Positions 9,367 through 18,905 are shown, counted from the first letter of the stretch. The stretch is DNA of 64,000 bases from CAYFXE01 sp964347035 (GCA_964347035.1 CAYFXE010000005.1:1-64000), one strand, 5' to 3'. Numbers and translations are program-made. Notes: generated by a model from the letters alone, not told the origin.

Positions 9367-10839
9367 TTATTGGATGCTGAGTTCGAGTTGTCGTTCCTGA
9401 GCCGCCTTCCTATCTTTTTCGATGGCTTCCAAGATTTCAGGCGTGACATCGCCAGTAGGATAAATTCCGTCAAAACAGGCTCCACAGAAGTCTTCAAGCT
9501 TCTTGTTTCCGAGCTGGACAACCTTTTTTAGCGATTCTAATGATTGATAAATGACCTTGTCGGCCCCGATTTTTTCGGCCACCTGATCAGGATCGGCGCC
9601 CCGGGCTACGAACTCGGTTTTTGTCTGCATATCGATGCCGTAAACACAGGGAAATCTCAGAGGTGGAGAGTAGGCAGCAAAGTAGACTTTTTTCGCTCCG
9701 CATTCGCGAACAAGCTGGATGATGGCCTTGGACGTATTTCCTCTAACAATGCTGTCATCAACGAGAAGAACGTTCTTACCCACAAGCTCTGAAGTGATCG
9801 GGTTTAACTTGTGGCGGACTGAGGTTTTTCGGGCCTGGTCAGCTGGCATGATGAACGTACGGCCGATATAACGGTTCTTCACCAGGGCTTCTCTGTATTT
9901 GAGGTTGAGTTTCCTGGCGATTTCGATGGCCGCATCTCGAGCGGAATCGGGCACGGGGACGACAACATCGATTTTCAGGTTTTGTTTTTTTATTTCATCG
10001 GCCAGGAAGCTTCCCAAGTGAACCCGGCAGTCATAGACGTTGACATTATCGATGAAGGAGTCAGGGCGAGCAAAGTAGACCCATTCAAACAGGCAGGGTG
10101 TATGGGGACAATGCGCTATTTTACGGGTATGTATCCGCCGATTTCTGTCGATGAACAGGACTTGGCCTGCCTCGACATTTTTGATGTCGGCAAAGTTCAT
10201 GATGTTGAGAGAAACACTCTCTGATGCGATCGCGTACGATGGAGAACGCCCCTCTTCTCGCTTTCCGTAAACCAAAGGTTTTATTCCGTAAGGGTCTCGG
10301 AAAGCAACGAAGCCCTGCTCTGCGATGTAAGCGACGACAGAGTAACCTCCCTTGACCTTTTGAAAAACGCCTTCCACCGCTTTGATTACCGCTTGAGGCT
10401 TGAGGGCTTTGGTTTTCTGCTCAGCGAGTTCCTGAGCGAAGATATTTAAGATTGCCTCGACATCGTTATCCGAGTTAAGGAGGCGGTGGTGTTTATCGAA
10501 CAGGAATTTCTTGAGTTGAGCGTAGTTAATAACATTCCCGTTGTGGGCCATCATGATTCCGAACGGCGAATTGACAAGGAAAGGTTGCGCATCCTCGCCC
10601 CTCCCACCTCCAACCGTAGGGTAGCGGGTATGGCCAAGACCAATGTTTCCCCTCAACCGAAGGGCGTGTTCTGCGGTGAATATATCCTGGACTAGGCCGT
10701 TTCCCTTTTTGGTGTGGAAACGCCCGTCATAGGTGATGATGCCTGCTGAGTCTTGGCCTCTGTGTTGGATGGCCAAAAGGCCTTGATGGAGGTCTTTGAA
10801 GACGTCCTCGTTTCCGTAAATTCCTACGATACCGCACAT
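9367..10839 (-). CDS. purF: Amidophosphoribosyltransferase
   Basis: PurF transfers ammonia from glutamine to PRPP to give phosphoribosylamine, the first step of purine synthesis. The N-terminus MCGIVGIYG supplies the catalytic cysteine of the Ntn glutaminase once Met is removed. The PRPP-binding motif is VLLVDDSIVRGNTSK. Four cysteines (CLFEWVYF, RFPCVYG, FCGAC) match the [4Fe-4S] ligands of the Bacillus-type enzyme. An upstream in-frame ATG at 10857 has no ribosome site. The ATG at 10839 follows AGGTGAG and exposes Cys2, so I use it. It is the last gene of the leftward LPS run, separated by about 100 bases from hldE. Confidence 0.93.
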   Translation of the reverse strand: MCGIVGIYGNEDVFKDLHQGLLAIQHRGQDSAGIITYDGRFHTKKGNGLVQDIFTAEHALRLRGNIGLGHTRYPTVGGGRGEDAQPFLVNSPFGIMMAHNGNVINYAQLKKFLFDKHHRLLNSDNDVEAILNIFAQELAEQKTKALKPQAVIKAVEGVFQKVKGGYSVVAYIAEQGFVAFRDPYGIKPLVYGKREEGRSPSYAIASESVSLNIMNFADIKNVEAGQVLFIDRNRRIHTRKIAHCPHTPCLFEWVYFARPDSFIDNVNVYDCRVHLGSFLADEIKKQNLKIDVVVPVPDSARDAAIEIARKLNLKYREALVKNRYIGRTFIMPADQARKTSVRHKLNPITSELVGKNVLLVDDSIVRGNTSKAIIQLVRECGAKKVYFAAYSPPLRFPCVYGIDMQTKTEFVARGADPDQVAEKIGADKVIYQSLESLKKVVQLGNKKLEDFCGACFDGIYPTGDVTPEILEAIEKDRKAAQERQLELSIQ

Positions 10840-10942
10840 ATTCGACTCACCTGACATTATAGTCTTTTTTTTTAATGAAATGAAGCTTAGGTTGCGAATC
10901 TTACAGGGGTAAATAAGGATGGCACTTTGGGAAACGTCCCCA

Positions 10943-11920
10943 TCAGAACGAGAGAAGCTTAAGATCCGCCATGAGTTCTTTGGAAGTGGTGGCGGCAGTG
11001 CCCAATTTCCCGACCACGATTCCTGCGGCTGTGTTGGACAGGACGGCTGCCTCCTCGATCGAAGCTCCGGCGAGAAGAGACAAGGCGGCCACGGCGATCA
11101 CGGTATCTCCGGCTCCGGTGACATCGTAGACTTCCCGGGCTGTGGTCGGAATATGGTAGGGTTTTTTCTGTTTTTCGAAGACCGTCATCCCCTGCTCACC
11201 TCTTTTGAGGATGAGATACCGAGAGGAGATTCGAGACAGAATTTTTGCTCCTGCATTCTCCACTTCAGAATCAGAGAGGCAAGGATGACGGACGATCTGT
11301 TCTGCTTCGTGGTGGTTGGGAGTAATCAGTGTCACAGGAGAAAAATGGAAGAAATTTTCGATCTTGGGATCCACGAAAACGGGAATCCGCTTTTCCACAG
11401 CATACGGAAGAAGTTTTTTCATCAGAGATTTGGTAAGCGTCCCCTTGTTGTAGTCAGAAAGGAGGATGCCATCGTATTTTTCCTGCTGGATGAATCGGAA
11501 AATCTGCTTTTCCATCTTGGGAGGAATAGAACTCTTGTGTTCCAGGTCGACGCGGACTACCTGTTGGTGATGGGCAATAATCCGGGTCTTGACGATGGTC
11601 GGCCTTTTCTCGTCGACAAAGATTCCCTTGTTTTTCGTAAATCTCTTTTTAATCCATTCGCCTTCATCATCCTCCCCGACGATACCCACCTGAAGAGTGG
11701 TGGCTCCAAGGCTTTCCAAGTTGTGGCTCACGTTTCCTGCTCCGCCCAAGCAGCGAGTGTCTTTTCTGACTTCGACCACAGGCACGGGGGCTTCAGGAGA
11801 GATGCGGGAGACATTTCCCCAGATGTACTTATCCATCATCAAATCTCCAAGAACAAGGACGGTTTTATTGGGGAAATTGCTTATGATTTTTTCCATTTTC
11901 TTCATATCGATAGCTTTCAT
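10943..11920 (-). CDS. hldE: D-glycero-beta-D-manno-heptose-7-phosphate kinase (PfkB family)
   Basis: This matches the kinase half of HldE/RfaE, which phosphorylates heptose-7-phosphate at C1 for LPS inner-core heptose. The motif SRISPEAPVPVVE near residue 40, GGAGNVSHNLESLGA, and the PfkB signature YDVTGAGDTVIA near residue 260 are all visible. At 325 residues it has only the kinase domain; the cytidylyltransferase half is not present here. AAAGGAG precedes the ATG. Its start overlaps the upstream PHP gene by 4 bases (ATGA). The heptosyltransferase and O-antigen ligase in the same run support the LPS role. Confidence 0.85.
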   Translation of the reverse strand: MKAIDMKKMEKIISNFPNKTVLVLGDLMMDKYIWGNVSRISPEAPVPVVEVRKDTRCLGGAGNVSHNLESLGATTLQVGIVGEDDEGEWIKKRFTKNKGIFVDEKRPTIVKTRIIAHHQQVVRVDLEHKSSIPPKMEKQIFRFIQQEKYDGILLSDYNKGTLTKSLMKKLLPYAVEKRIPVFVDPKIENFFHFSPVTLITPNHHEAEQIVRHPCLSDSEVENAGAKILSRISSRYLILKRGEQGMTVFEKQKKPYHIPTTAREVYDVTGAGDTVIAVAALSLLAGASIEEAAVLSNTAAGIVVGKLGTAATTSKELMADLKLLSF

Positions 11921-13059
11921 GGCTTCTCCTTTCTTATTAAAATCGGGTTAGAGATGATCCATGGTATGTTTTTCCGGAGTGGAGACCTTTCTCTAAGATA
12001 GACTTCAACCCGGTAGGTTCCAGGTTCCGTAACCTCTTGCCTGAGCTTTTCTTTTTGTGAACTCAGGATCCTTACTCCATTGTGAATCAGATGGATCTCC
12101 TTGTCAAAAGGAAACGGAGCCTTTACCTGAAGCCAGAGAGGAGAACGGAGTTTTGTCTTGGCTCCCATCGGTATTTTTTTCTCGTCTGTCTCTCCCCAAA
12201 ACCTGAATCCCCTCGCCTCTGCGGCGGCATCGATGGCGTTATAAAATCGCCCTTTCCTTAATGCTCTCAAGATTTGTTCTCGTGCCTCCTCAAAGGATGT
12301 AGAGAGAGGCTGACGTAGACGGAGATGGAGATGGAAAAGGCGAAGAAGAGGGCGGTAGAGGAGGTGGGCGTCGATGCTGTAAAAGCCGTATACGAAATAG
12401 GAAGTATTCAGCTCATCCCACTTTTTTAAGTTTCTTTCTGGGGCATCGAGCATTTTAAGGAGCCAGAATTGGGGGTGCAAAAGAAAAGAGGGGAGGTAGG
12501 GAATCATCCGGAGGAAGTTTCTCTGGAAAGGCGAATAGGCGTTTAAGACCTCTATCCCCGAATATTCGGCGAACGTCCCCCAGGTCCAACTCGCTTTTGA
12601 GTAGGGATGGGCAATGATGGACATTCCGTCTGCCGATCTTATCTGAGCGGCCGCTTTCTCAGCATTCTGGGAGAAAGGATTTTCTGGAGGTGTGAAGCCG
12701 ATGGCTACAAGATGACCGCGATTGACCGAAAGTTCAGACCCAGCCAGCACGAGGACCCCGTTTTTCCATCCTTGTTCGGCCAGCGATTCCTGGTTGGGAT
12801 TGCCGTGGTCGGTGATGATGATAAAATCAAGGGCCGCTTGGGAAGCGAGCTCTGAGATTTTTTCAATGGGCTTTCGGCCATCGGAATGAATGGTATGGAT
12901 GTGATAGGCCCCCTGGATTTCCAGCTCGGAGACCTTCGATAGATATCCCTCGTAGGTCTTAAACCTGAGCAGTTGGATGCTTAACCAGAGAGAATAGAGC
13001 AGGATAATGATCAGGAAGGCGAAAAGAAATAATTTAGTCCGAGATGTCTTCCCTAGCAT
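11917..13059 (-). CDS. Membrane-anchored PHP-domain metallohydrolase
   Basis: One membrane segment (about residues 8-28) is followed by a PHP domain beginning GAYHIHTIHSDG, with further metal-binding motifs ITDHGNP and IAHPYSK. PHP domains hydrolyse phosphoesters using two or three divalent metals. The rest (about residues 230-380) has no clear motif and may be a beta-sandwich tail. The gene starts one base after the O-antigen ligase stop and overlaps hldE by 4 bases, so it belongs to the LPS operon. The substrate is unknown; an envelope glycan phosphate is a guess from context. Confidence 0.7.
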   Translation of the reverse strand: MLGKTSRTKLFLFAFLIIILLYSLWLSIQLLRFKTYEGYLSKVSELEIQGAYHIHTIHSDGRKPIEKISELASQAALDFIIITDHGNPNQESLAEQGWKNGVLVLAGSELSVNRGHLVAIGFTPPENPFSQNAEKAAAQIRSADGMSIIAHPYSKASWTWGTFAEYSGIEVLNAYSPFQRNFLRMIPYLPSFLLHPQFWLLKMLDAPERNLKKWDELNTSYFVYGFYSIDAHLLYRPLLRLFHLHLRLRQPLSTSFEEAREQILRALRKGRFYNAIDAAAEARGFRFWGETDEKKIPMGAKTKLRSPLWLQVKAPFPFDKEIHLIHNGVRILSSQKEKLRQEVTEPGTYRVEVYLRERSPLRKNIPWIISNPILIRKEKP

Positions 13060-14262
13060 TTATCTTCCCTGCGCCATTTCATTCATTCGGATTCGACTGA
13101 GGGTGAAAGGGATGGTCATCATATACAGGAAGAGGGTGATGATTTCAGAATCCGCGAAGTTGTATTCGAAAAGACCAGACGCGAATAGCCCACACATCGC
13201 AGCCAAACCTGCGGCGGCGAAAGGATAGGTATAGAGCTCGTTTTTATCCAGCTGTTTGATAAGAGAAATGAATGTCCAGATCAAGAAGGTAATCCAAGCG
13301 AGGAGAGTCAGAATTCCCCTCTCCGAAGCGATTTGGATGATGTTGTTGTGGAGATGGACGTTCTGCTTCGCCTCTTCAGAGAGTTCGTACTTGGGATTCT
13401 GAAAAACCATATCGACCGTGTCTGGGCCGGTTCCGAGAAGAGGGTAATCTTTAATGATGTTTATCCCGGCCTTCATGTATTCAATCCGCCATTGGTTTGA
13501 AGGCGTCTTAAGGCTGAAGATGCTGAGCGTCCTCTGTCGTATGTTCTGGGGACTGAGGATGAAGAAGAAGGCCAAAGCCACTGGCACGATGATAAGACTC
13601 TTGGGTTGATACAGAAGCAGGAGGAGACAGATAGCCACAAGGATTCCTAACCAAGCGCTTCGTGTCAGGGTGAGGATTAATGCTCCTAGGGCAAGAACAA
13701 ACCCTAATCCCCAGAGATACCGGAGTTTATCCCGGGAGAAAAGAAACAGACTTAAAGCCAGCGTGCTGAAAAGGAACAAGAGTCCAGCTTGAGTCATATA
13801 ATGTCCCATGAACCCGGCAATTCTCTCTCCTGCAGACGACCTGAAAAGGAAATAGATGTAAGAGTACAGGATACTGAAGCAGGCCGAAGCTAAGAGTGCT
13901 AGCTGGGTTCGGAGAAGTGTTTTTTCTTGGGTGAAGCCGCCATAGACGATGGGAACCACGAGGAAGAGAAGAAGCTCTCGGCTGTCCCTCAGGCTTATCT
14001 CAGGATTGACAGAGAAAAAGGACGACAGCAGAGAGAGAAGGCTGTATACCAGCAACGGCCAGAAAAAGGAGGGAAAGCGTGGCCATTGTTTTTTGCGGAC
14101 CAGCATTGTCAGCCAAAAAATAAAGGCTAAGAAAAGAAATATCTGACTAAGGCTGATGGAAACCATCGAGAATAAGAGATAAAAGGCGATGGTGAGCATC
14201 AGAAAAGTTGAGATGGAAAGGGATTGGAGCTTTGTTCTATAGACAGTTCTTCTTGATTTCAT
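13060..14262 (-). CDS. O-antigen ligase/polymerase family protein (WaaL-like)
   Basis: The 400-residue protein has about ten to twelve membrane segments and a periplasmic loop containing YMKAGINIIKDYPLLGTGP, typical of the Wzy_C/WaaL family. These proteins join undecaprenyl-linked O-chains to lipid A-core, or polymerise O-units. Preceding RSAWLGILVAI also fits the family. It begins immediately after the heptosyltransferase stop. Ligase and polymerase cannot be told apart by sequence alone; the neighbouring core-biosynthesis genes favour ligase. Confidence 0.78.
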   Translation of the reverse strand: MKSRRTVYRTKLQSLSISTFLMLTIAFYLLFSMVSISLSQIFLFLAFIFWLTMLVRKKQWPRFPSFFWPLLVYSLLSLLSSFFSVNPEISLRDSRELLLFLVVPIVYGGFTQEKTLLRTQLALLASACFSILYSYIYFLFRSSAGERIAGFMGHYMTQAGLLFLFSTLALSLFLFSRDKLRYLWGLGFVLALGALILTLTRSAWLGILVAICLLLLLYQPKSLIIVPVALAFFFILSPQNIRQRTLSIFSLKTPSNQWRIEYMKAGINIIKDYPLLGTGPDTVDMVFQNPKYELSEEAKQNVHLHNNIIQIASERGILTLLAWITFLIWTFISLIKQLDKNELYTYPFAAAGLAAMCGLFASGLFEYNFADSEIITLFLYMMTIPFTLSRIRMNEMAQGR

Positions 14263-15330
14263 CTATGATTGCCTTCCTTGTTTCTTGAGGAAAGTGAGAC
14301 AGGCTTGATAGACCTCCTCCGGTGTGATTGTGTGCAGACATCTGAAATCCTTGTAGATGCACTGCCTCTGTTTACATGGGCGGCAGTTAAAATCTTTCTC
14401 GATTAACAGCGATTCGGATTTCCAAGGAGAGAAATGAGCAGGAAGAGTTGGCCCGAAATAGGCGACTATGGGAGTGGGGGTTGAAGCGGCGATGTGCATC
14501 GGCCCGCTGTCTGGCCCGACAAAGAGAGAGCTGGTCAGGATGAGCTCTCGTAATTCCCTTAAGTTGAGCTGTCCAACCAGCGAGACTAGTCTGGACGAGC
14601 CTCTCTCTAGGATGGTCTTTTCAGCATCCTTATCCTCTGCGGCTCCGACAAGAATTATCTTAACCTTGGGAAGCCGTGAAAGAAGAGTTGTCAGTTCAAT
14701 AATTCTCTTCGCTCCCCAGTTCCGGAATTCGTTTCCCGCACTGACATGAAGGACAATCCTCTTGGAATCACGGATTTCATGTTCGTCGATGAGTGTGTTT
14801 ATCCTTCGGATTTCCTCTTCCTTGGCCTGCGGCAGGAAGAGTTCAGGAATGGTGGGGATCTCCACACCGAGCGCTTTTACCAGGTTTATATGGTTTTCCA
14901 CGCTGTGGTAATAGCCTTTTTTGCGACCTCTCGGGAGTGAAATATCGTAGATAAAATTCCTGTATTTTATCTTATAGCCGACTTTCAACCCGGCCTTGGA
15001 GAGGAGAGTCATCCAAGATGCTCGAGGTCCCCCGTGGAAATCAAGGACCACATCATATGTGTTTTTTCGGAGGCGGTGGCAGAAACGGAGAAAATCCGCC
15101 TTGGTCTGACCTTGGGGTAAAACAAGGATCTCGTCCAGATACGGATGCCCTTCGACGAGTTCTCTATAGGGTTCCTCCACGACAAATGAAATGGAAGCTT
15201 CGGGGAAGTATTCTCTCAGCACTCGCAGGGCAGGAGTGGTCATTGTGATATCACCGATTCGTCTCAGCCTGATGAGGAGAATCTTTTTTATGACGGACGG
15301 ATCAATTTTTGGTTTCCCTTTCTGGTTCAA
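14263..15330 (-). CDS. Heptosyltransferase-like glycosyltransferase, family GT9
   Basis: GT9 enzymes add ADP-heptose to the LPS inner core. Visible motifs are ILLIRLRRIGDITMTTPALR at the N-terminus, VLHVSAGNEFRNW mid-protein, and the donor-site loop FVGPDSGPMHIAAS near residue 270. A C-terminal four-cysteine cluster (CRPCKQRQC...C) is seen in a subset of the family. The start codon is TTG at 15330 with GAGG six bases upstream. It lies inside the end of the Trm112-like gene (29-base overlap). 355 residues is normal. Confidence 0.86.
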   Translation of the reverse strand: MNQKGKPKIDPSVIKKILLIRLRRIGDITMTTPALRVLREYFPEASISFVVEEPYRELVEGHPYLDEILVLPQGQTKADFLRFCHRLRKNTYDVVLDFHGGPRASWMTLLSKAGLKVGYKIKYRNFIYDISLPRGRKKGYYHSVENHINLVKALGVEIPTIPELFLPQAKEEEIRRINTLIDEHEIRDSKRIVLHVSAGNEFRNWGAKRIIELTTLLSRLPKVKIILVGAAEDKDAEKTILERGSSRLVSLVGQLNLRELRELILTSSLFVGPDSGPMHIAASTPTPIVAYFGPTLPAHFSPWKSESLLIEKDFNCRPCKQRQCIYKDFRCLHTITPEEVYQACLTFLKKQGRQS

Positions 15331-15490
15331 TGCTTGCCTCTTCGATGAGCATCACCGGGATCTCGTCTTTTATAGGGTAGACCCGGTTACATTTCACACA
15401 CTTCAGGCCTTTCTCATCGGCGGTGAGCTTGACGTCTGTCTTGCAAAGAGGGCAGGCGAGGATGGCAAGTAGTTGTGGATCGAGGACCAT
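15302..15490 (-). CDS. Trm112-like zinc-ribbon protein
   Basis: A 62-residue protein with two CxxC pairs (CPLCKTDVKL and LKCVKCNRVYPI), followed by the typical DEIPVML end. This is the YcaR/Trm112 family. Bacterial members are often next to LPS genes such as kdsB or lpxK, and the eukaryotic homologue activates methyltransferases. Its 3' end overlaps the heptosyltransferase start, consistent with it heading the leftward LPS operon. The exact role is unknown. Confidence 0.85.
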   Translation of the reverse strand: MVLDPQLLAILACPLCKTDVKLTADEKGLKCVKCNRVYPIKDEIPVMLIEEASIEPERETKN

Positions 15491-15544
15491 CGTTTCACTC
15501 CTTCAGGCTATCTTAACCTATCCAAGTTCTTTCAGTCAATCAAT

Positions 15545-15659
15545 GGGGTCAGACCTTCATAACTTTTCTAATTCGCCTCAAAAAACCAATCGTCTTTGTT
15601 CAGTAGTATTGATCAGAACATCGGCGAAGAAATTATAAAAGTTATGAAGGTCTGACCCC
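15545..15659. repeat. Inverted-repeat element with perfect 23-bp arms
   Basis: GGGGTCAGACCTTCATAACT plus TTT (15545-15567) is exactly mirrored at 15637-15659. The 69-base interior has no gene. The element sits between divergent genes. Short palindromic elements with GGGGTCAGACC ends resemble non-autonomous REP/MITE units mobilised by Y1 transposases; that link is inference. A related, decayed copy occurs at 20807-20888. Confidence 0.85.
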
Positions 15660-15704
15660 AAGGTTTGACAGGGCACGGGCAGGGGTGTTATTTTTAGGCA
15701 AAAC

Positions 15705-16811
15705 ATGAAGCTGTGTTTTTTTGGAGCCTATGATCCGGATTATCCCAGGAATTTAATCCTCAGGAAAGGATTGACAGCCAATGGAGTTTCGTTATCCCAG
15801 TGTTGGCTTCCTCCCAAGTATAAATTTTGGTTGCGTTACCCTCTCCTTTTTTTTCGTTCCTGGCGTTACCTTAGAAATAACGATATTCTTTTTGTCCCTG
15901 AGTTTGGCCAAAAGGATATGCCATTGGCGAGATTCCTCTCAAGTATCGCTAAAACAAGAGTTGTGTTCGACCCATTGGCTTCCCGCTTCGAGACAAAAAT
16001 CATGGATTGGAAAAGGAAACCGGCTGACTCCTGGCAGGCCCGATGGAACTTTAAAGTCGATTCCTGGGCTTTCAGTCAAGCTGACCTCGTTCTTGCCGAT
16101 ACCCAGGCCCACAAGGAATATTATTGTCACGAATACGGGCTCGATCCTGCTAGAGTCGAGGTGGTCCCTGTCGGATTCGACAACGACCTGTTTCACTTTA
16201 CTCCTCAAGACGAGGAAGAAACGAGAAGAGAAGCGTTCACCGTGCTTTTTTTTGGCTCCTTTCTTCCTTTGCATGGAGTGAAGACCATCATCCAGGCAGC
16301 AAAAATAGTCACGGAGGAAGATTCGACTATCCACTTTCATTTCGTGGGATCAGGACAGACATTGCTTGAAGCTAAAGTTATGACATCCTCCCTTCAAGTG
16401 GCCAATGTTGATTTCGAGGGTTGGCTACCGCAGACTGCCCTTCCCTCAAGACTGGCTGCCGCCGACATCTGTCTGGGCATTTTTGGGGAAGGGGAAAAAA
16501 CAAAACGTGTGATTCCCCATAAAATATTTCAAGCCATGGCCATGAAGAAACCGGTGATCACTCTCCACACTCCTGCGGTAAAAGAAATTTTTACCCATAG
16601 GGAGAATATATATTTGTGTTCAGAGCCCGATCCCTCCGAACTGGCCCGGGCGATCCTCGAGCTTAAAAGAGATTCTGGTCTGAAGGAGAGGATAGCCCAA
16701 AAAGGGTATCTCCTGGTGAGTCAAGATTTTTCGCCCGTGGCCATCGGGCGCCTCCTCGCCAGAATCCTGGAAAGGCATTTTAACCTTTCTTCAAGGGAGA
16801 AATACCGTTGA
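15705..16811 (+). CDS. Glycosyltransferase, GT4-like
   Basis: A GT-B fold glycosyltransferase of 368 residues. The N-terminal half starts MKLCFFGAYDPDYPRN. The C-terminal donor-binding half begins about residue 180 (VLFFGSFLPLHGVKTIIQAA) and includes FVGSGQTL, FEGWLP, and GIFGEGEKTKRVIPHKIFQA followed by MAMKKPVIT. The segment RVIPHKIFQAMAMKKPV contains the E/K-type sugar-nucleotide motif region. The sugar and acceptor are unknown. It overlaps the following kinase gene by 4 bases, so both probably act on the same cell-surface glycan. Confidence 0.85.
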   Translation: MKLCFFGAYDPDYPRNLILRKGLTANGVSLSQCWLPPKYKFWLRYPLLFFRSWRYLRNNDILFVPEFGQKDMPLARFLSSIAKTRVVFDPLASRFETKIMDWKRKPADSWQARWNFKVDSWAFSQADLVLADTQAHKEYYCHEYGLDPARVEVVPVGFDNDLFHFTPQDEEETRREAFTVLFFGSFLPLHGVKTIIQAAKIVTEEDSTIHFHFVGSGQTLLEAKVMTSSLQVANVDFEGWLPQTALPSRLAAADICLGIFGEGEKTKRVIPHKIFQAMAMKKPVITLHTPAVKEIFTHRENIYLCSEPDPSELARAILELKRDSGLKERIAQKGYLLVSQDFSPVAIGRLLARILERHFNLSSREKYR

Positions 16812-17632
16812 AAAAAGAATGGGGACAGGCCCTTGTTCTCCCCCCATTCAAGGGAAGAATCGAGTCAAAATACGACTTTCCTCGATTCATTGAAGCGCTT
16901 TCAGATTGTGAAGCCCTCTTGAATAGTTCAGCCTGCCAGATCCTGCATGAAGAGCGGAACAGAGTCGGGATTATTGCCTTCCCTCAAAAAGATGGAGGCC
17001 GAGTCGAAATTGTCGTTAAAGAATTCCTTCCTCGAGGCATCAACAGACTGAAGAGTTTATTCCTTCACGGGAAGGCCCTTAAATCCTGGTCAGGAGCTCA
17101 GGCTCTCTTGGATAGATCGATCGGCACTCCTTTTCCTGTCGCTTATCTCGAGAAAAGAAGGAATTTTTTCCTAGAGAGAGGCTATTTTTTAAGCGAAAAA
17201 ATCGAGGGGGTGGAAGAGATTCGCACCTTGTTCCGGAGACTCACTTCCCGAGAGCTTCAAGCTCTGCTTGCTTCCCTTGCCGCCTACCTCCGCTCAGTCC
17301 ACGAGGGAGGAATTCTTCACAGGGACCTTTCAGACGGGAATATCCTGGTTAAGAGGGAGAACCACAAGGAATTCTATTTTCATATGATCGATACCAATCG
17401 CATCAGAGTCAAGAAACGCATCAGCATTTGGCAGAGGATAAAAAATCTCATCCGTCTGGGAATTCCCGCACAGGCCCAGCCTATGTTTTTATCCCAATAC
17501 CTCGAAAGCCCAGAGATCCACCGACATCTATGGTGGTGGTATAGACTGAACAAGATAGTCTTTTCAGGGTATATCGAGCTGAAGAAAAAGCTCAGACTCA
17601 GACAACTGGTACGAAAATTGAGGATTCAGTAA
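16808..17632 (+). CDS. LPS kinase-like protein (WaaP/Kdo kinase family)
   Basis: A protein-kinase-fold enzyme of 274 residues. ILHRDLSDGNILV near residue 175 is the catalytic loop (HRD, downstream Asn). MIDTNRIRVKK is the metal-binding aspartate segment that replaces DFG. The arrangement matches the WaaP/KdkA family, which phosphorylates heptose or Kdo in the LPS core. The start is TTG at 16808 with GGGAG eight bases upstream, overlapping the glycosyltransferase stop. Position between a glycosyltransferase and other glycan genes supports a lipopolysaccharide substrate. A protein substrate cannot be ruled out. Confidence 0.72.
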   Translation: MKKEWGQALVLPPFKGRIESKYDFPRFIEALSDCEALLNSSACQILHEERNRVGIIAFPQKDGGRVEIVVKEFLPRGINRLKSLFLHGKALKSWSGAQALLDRSIGTPFPVAYLEKRRNFFLERGYFLSEKIEGVEEIRTLFRRLTSRELQALLASLAAYLRSVHEGGILHRDLSDGNILVKRENHKEFYFHMIDTNRIRVKKRISIWQRIKNLIRLGIPAQAQPMFLSQYLESPEIHRHLWWWYRLNKIVFSGYIELKKKLRLRQLVRKLRIQ

Positions 17633-17633
17633 G

Positions 17634-18905
17634 ATGTCTTTCAGGTTTGAATGGAATCCGTATGCGGATCAACCCCATAACATAGCTCCCCGTAGAGAAC
17701 GCCTTAAGCATCACCTCAAACATGGAGGAACCTATTTTAGTCTGTTTGCCTCTAACTTCCGTAGAATGCGTCCCGTTTTAGCTCTCTACAGGCAATACTG
17801 GAAAAGAATGTATCAGGAGAGAGTGATGTTAGAGGATCCGTTTTGCGTCTCTGTTTCTCCCGCGGCAGGGAGAGAAGAAGAGGTCCTGGCGCTTCTTCGC
17901 GAGTTGGATATTCACAAAGCGCTGTTTCGGATTCCCTCCTGGGATATGCAAAGGCTGGATCTCTACGAAAGGTTCGCCAAATCGCTGTTTTCCCAAGGAT
18001 TAGAATTAACAACGGCTCTACTCCAGAACAGAGAGGACATTCTCGATCCTCAGCGCTGGGCCTGCTTTCTTGAGGATGTTTTTTCTCGCTTCAGACAGGT
18101 AACCTCTTATTTTGAGATCGGTCATGCCTGGAATCGAACCAAATGGGGCATCTGGGATTATCAAGAATATCTCAGCTTAGCTCGTCCTGCCTCATCCTTG
18201 GCTGAAAAATATCAGGTGAAGATCATCGGGCCGGCGGTCATCGATTTTGAGTTCCATCTTTACCCCCCTGTCCTGGATGCTGTTCACTTCGATAGGATTA
18301 GCTCTCTTCTGTACGTTGACAGGATGGGAGCCCCAGAGAATAAACAATACGGCTGGAACACCTCACGAAAACTCGCCCTGTTGAAAGCCATCGTGGATGT
18401 CGTCACCAAGAAGGAGCGGGGCTTGTGGATCACCGAGGTCAATTGGCCCTTGGAGGGAACGGGAAAATACTCTCCGGCCTCCGGAAAGCCCAACGTCTCA
18501 GAAGAGAAACAGGCGGATTACCTCGTTCGGTATTATGTGCTTTGTCTCGCCTGCGGGTTTGTGGATAGGATTTATTGGTGGCAGCTCGTAGCCCCAGGCT
18601 ATGGGCTCGTGGACAGCCGAGAGAACATTTGGAGGAAAAGACCGAGCTTTCATGCCCTGCGGACGATAACCACTCATCTTGAGAAGAGCTCATTCTTGGG
18701 TCGAGAACTCCATCCTGAGTTGGAGATATTCATATTCCAAAAAGAAGAGATAGATTTCGCCATCTGTTGGACCACAGGCGATGCCCTAGAACATAATTTT
18801 TCGAGAGAAGTCCTCGAAGTCCTGAACAGGGATGGCCAAAAAATTTCTCTGACTGATAATCGTGTCCAGATCAGTGGCAGTCCAAAATACGTGTTTTTCA
18901 AATAG
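17634..18905 (+). CDS. Putative TIM-barrel glycoside hydrolase-like protein
   Basis: 423 residues without a signal peptide. Segments YFEIGHAWNRTKWG, LWITEVNWPLEGTGKYSP and IYWWQLVAPGYGLVD look like the strand ends of a (beta/alpha)8 glycosidase. ITEVNW would place a candidate nucleophile Glu, and EIGHAWNRT a candidate acid/base Glu. The C-terminal 60 residues resemble a small beta-sandwich, as in GH39/GH5-like enzymes. The start is two bases after the kinase gene. A cytoplasmic glycosidase inside a glycan-assembly operon is unusual. Family assignment is tentative. Confidence 0.55.
   Translation: MSFRFEWNPYADQPHNIAPRRERLKHHLKHGGTYFSLFASNFRRMRPVLALYRQYWKRMYQERVMLEDPFCVSVSPAAGREEEVLALLRELDIHKALFRIPSWDMQRLDLYERFAKSLFSQGLELTTALLQNREDILDPQRWACFLEDVFSRFRQVTSYFEIGHAWNRTKWGIWDYQEYLSLARPASSLAEKYQVKIIGPAVIDFEFHLYPPVLDAVHFDRISSLLYVDRMGAPENKQYGWNTSRKLALLKAIVDVVTKKERGLWITEVNWPLEGTGKYSPASGKPNVSEEKQADYLVRYYVLCLACGFVDRIYWWQLVAPGYGLVDSRENIWRKRPSFHALRTITTHLEKSSFLGRELHPELEIFIFQKEEIDFAICWTTGDALEHNFSREVLEVLNRDGQKISLTDNRVQISGSPKYVFFK

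Noticed and set aside
10919..12001. 360-codon plus-strand open frame opposite hldE
   Set aside because: It is the reverse-strand shadow of the heptose kinase, whose motifs are clear; the shadow translation has no recognisable domain.
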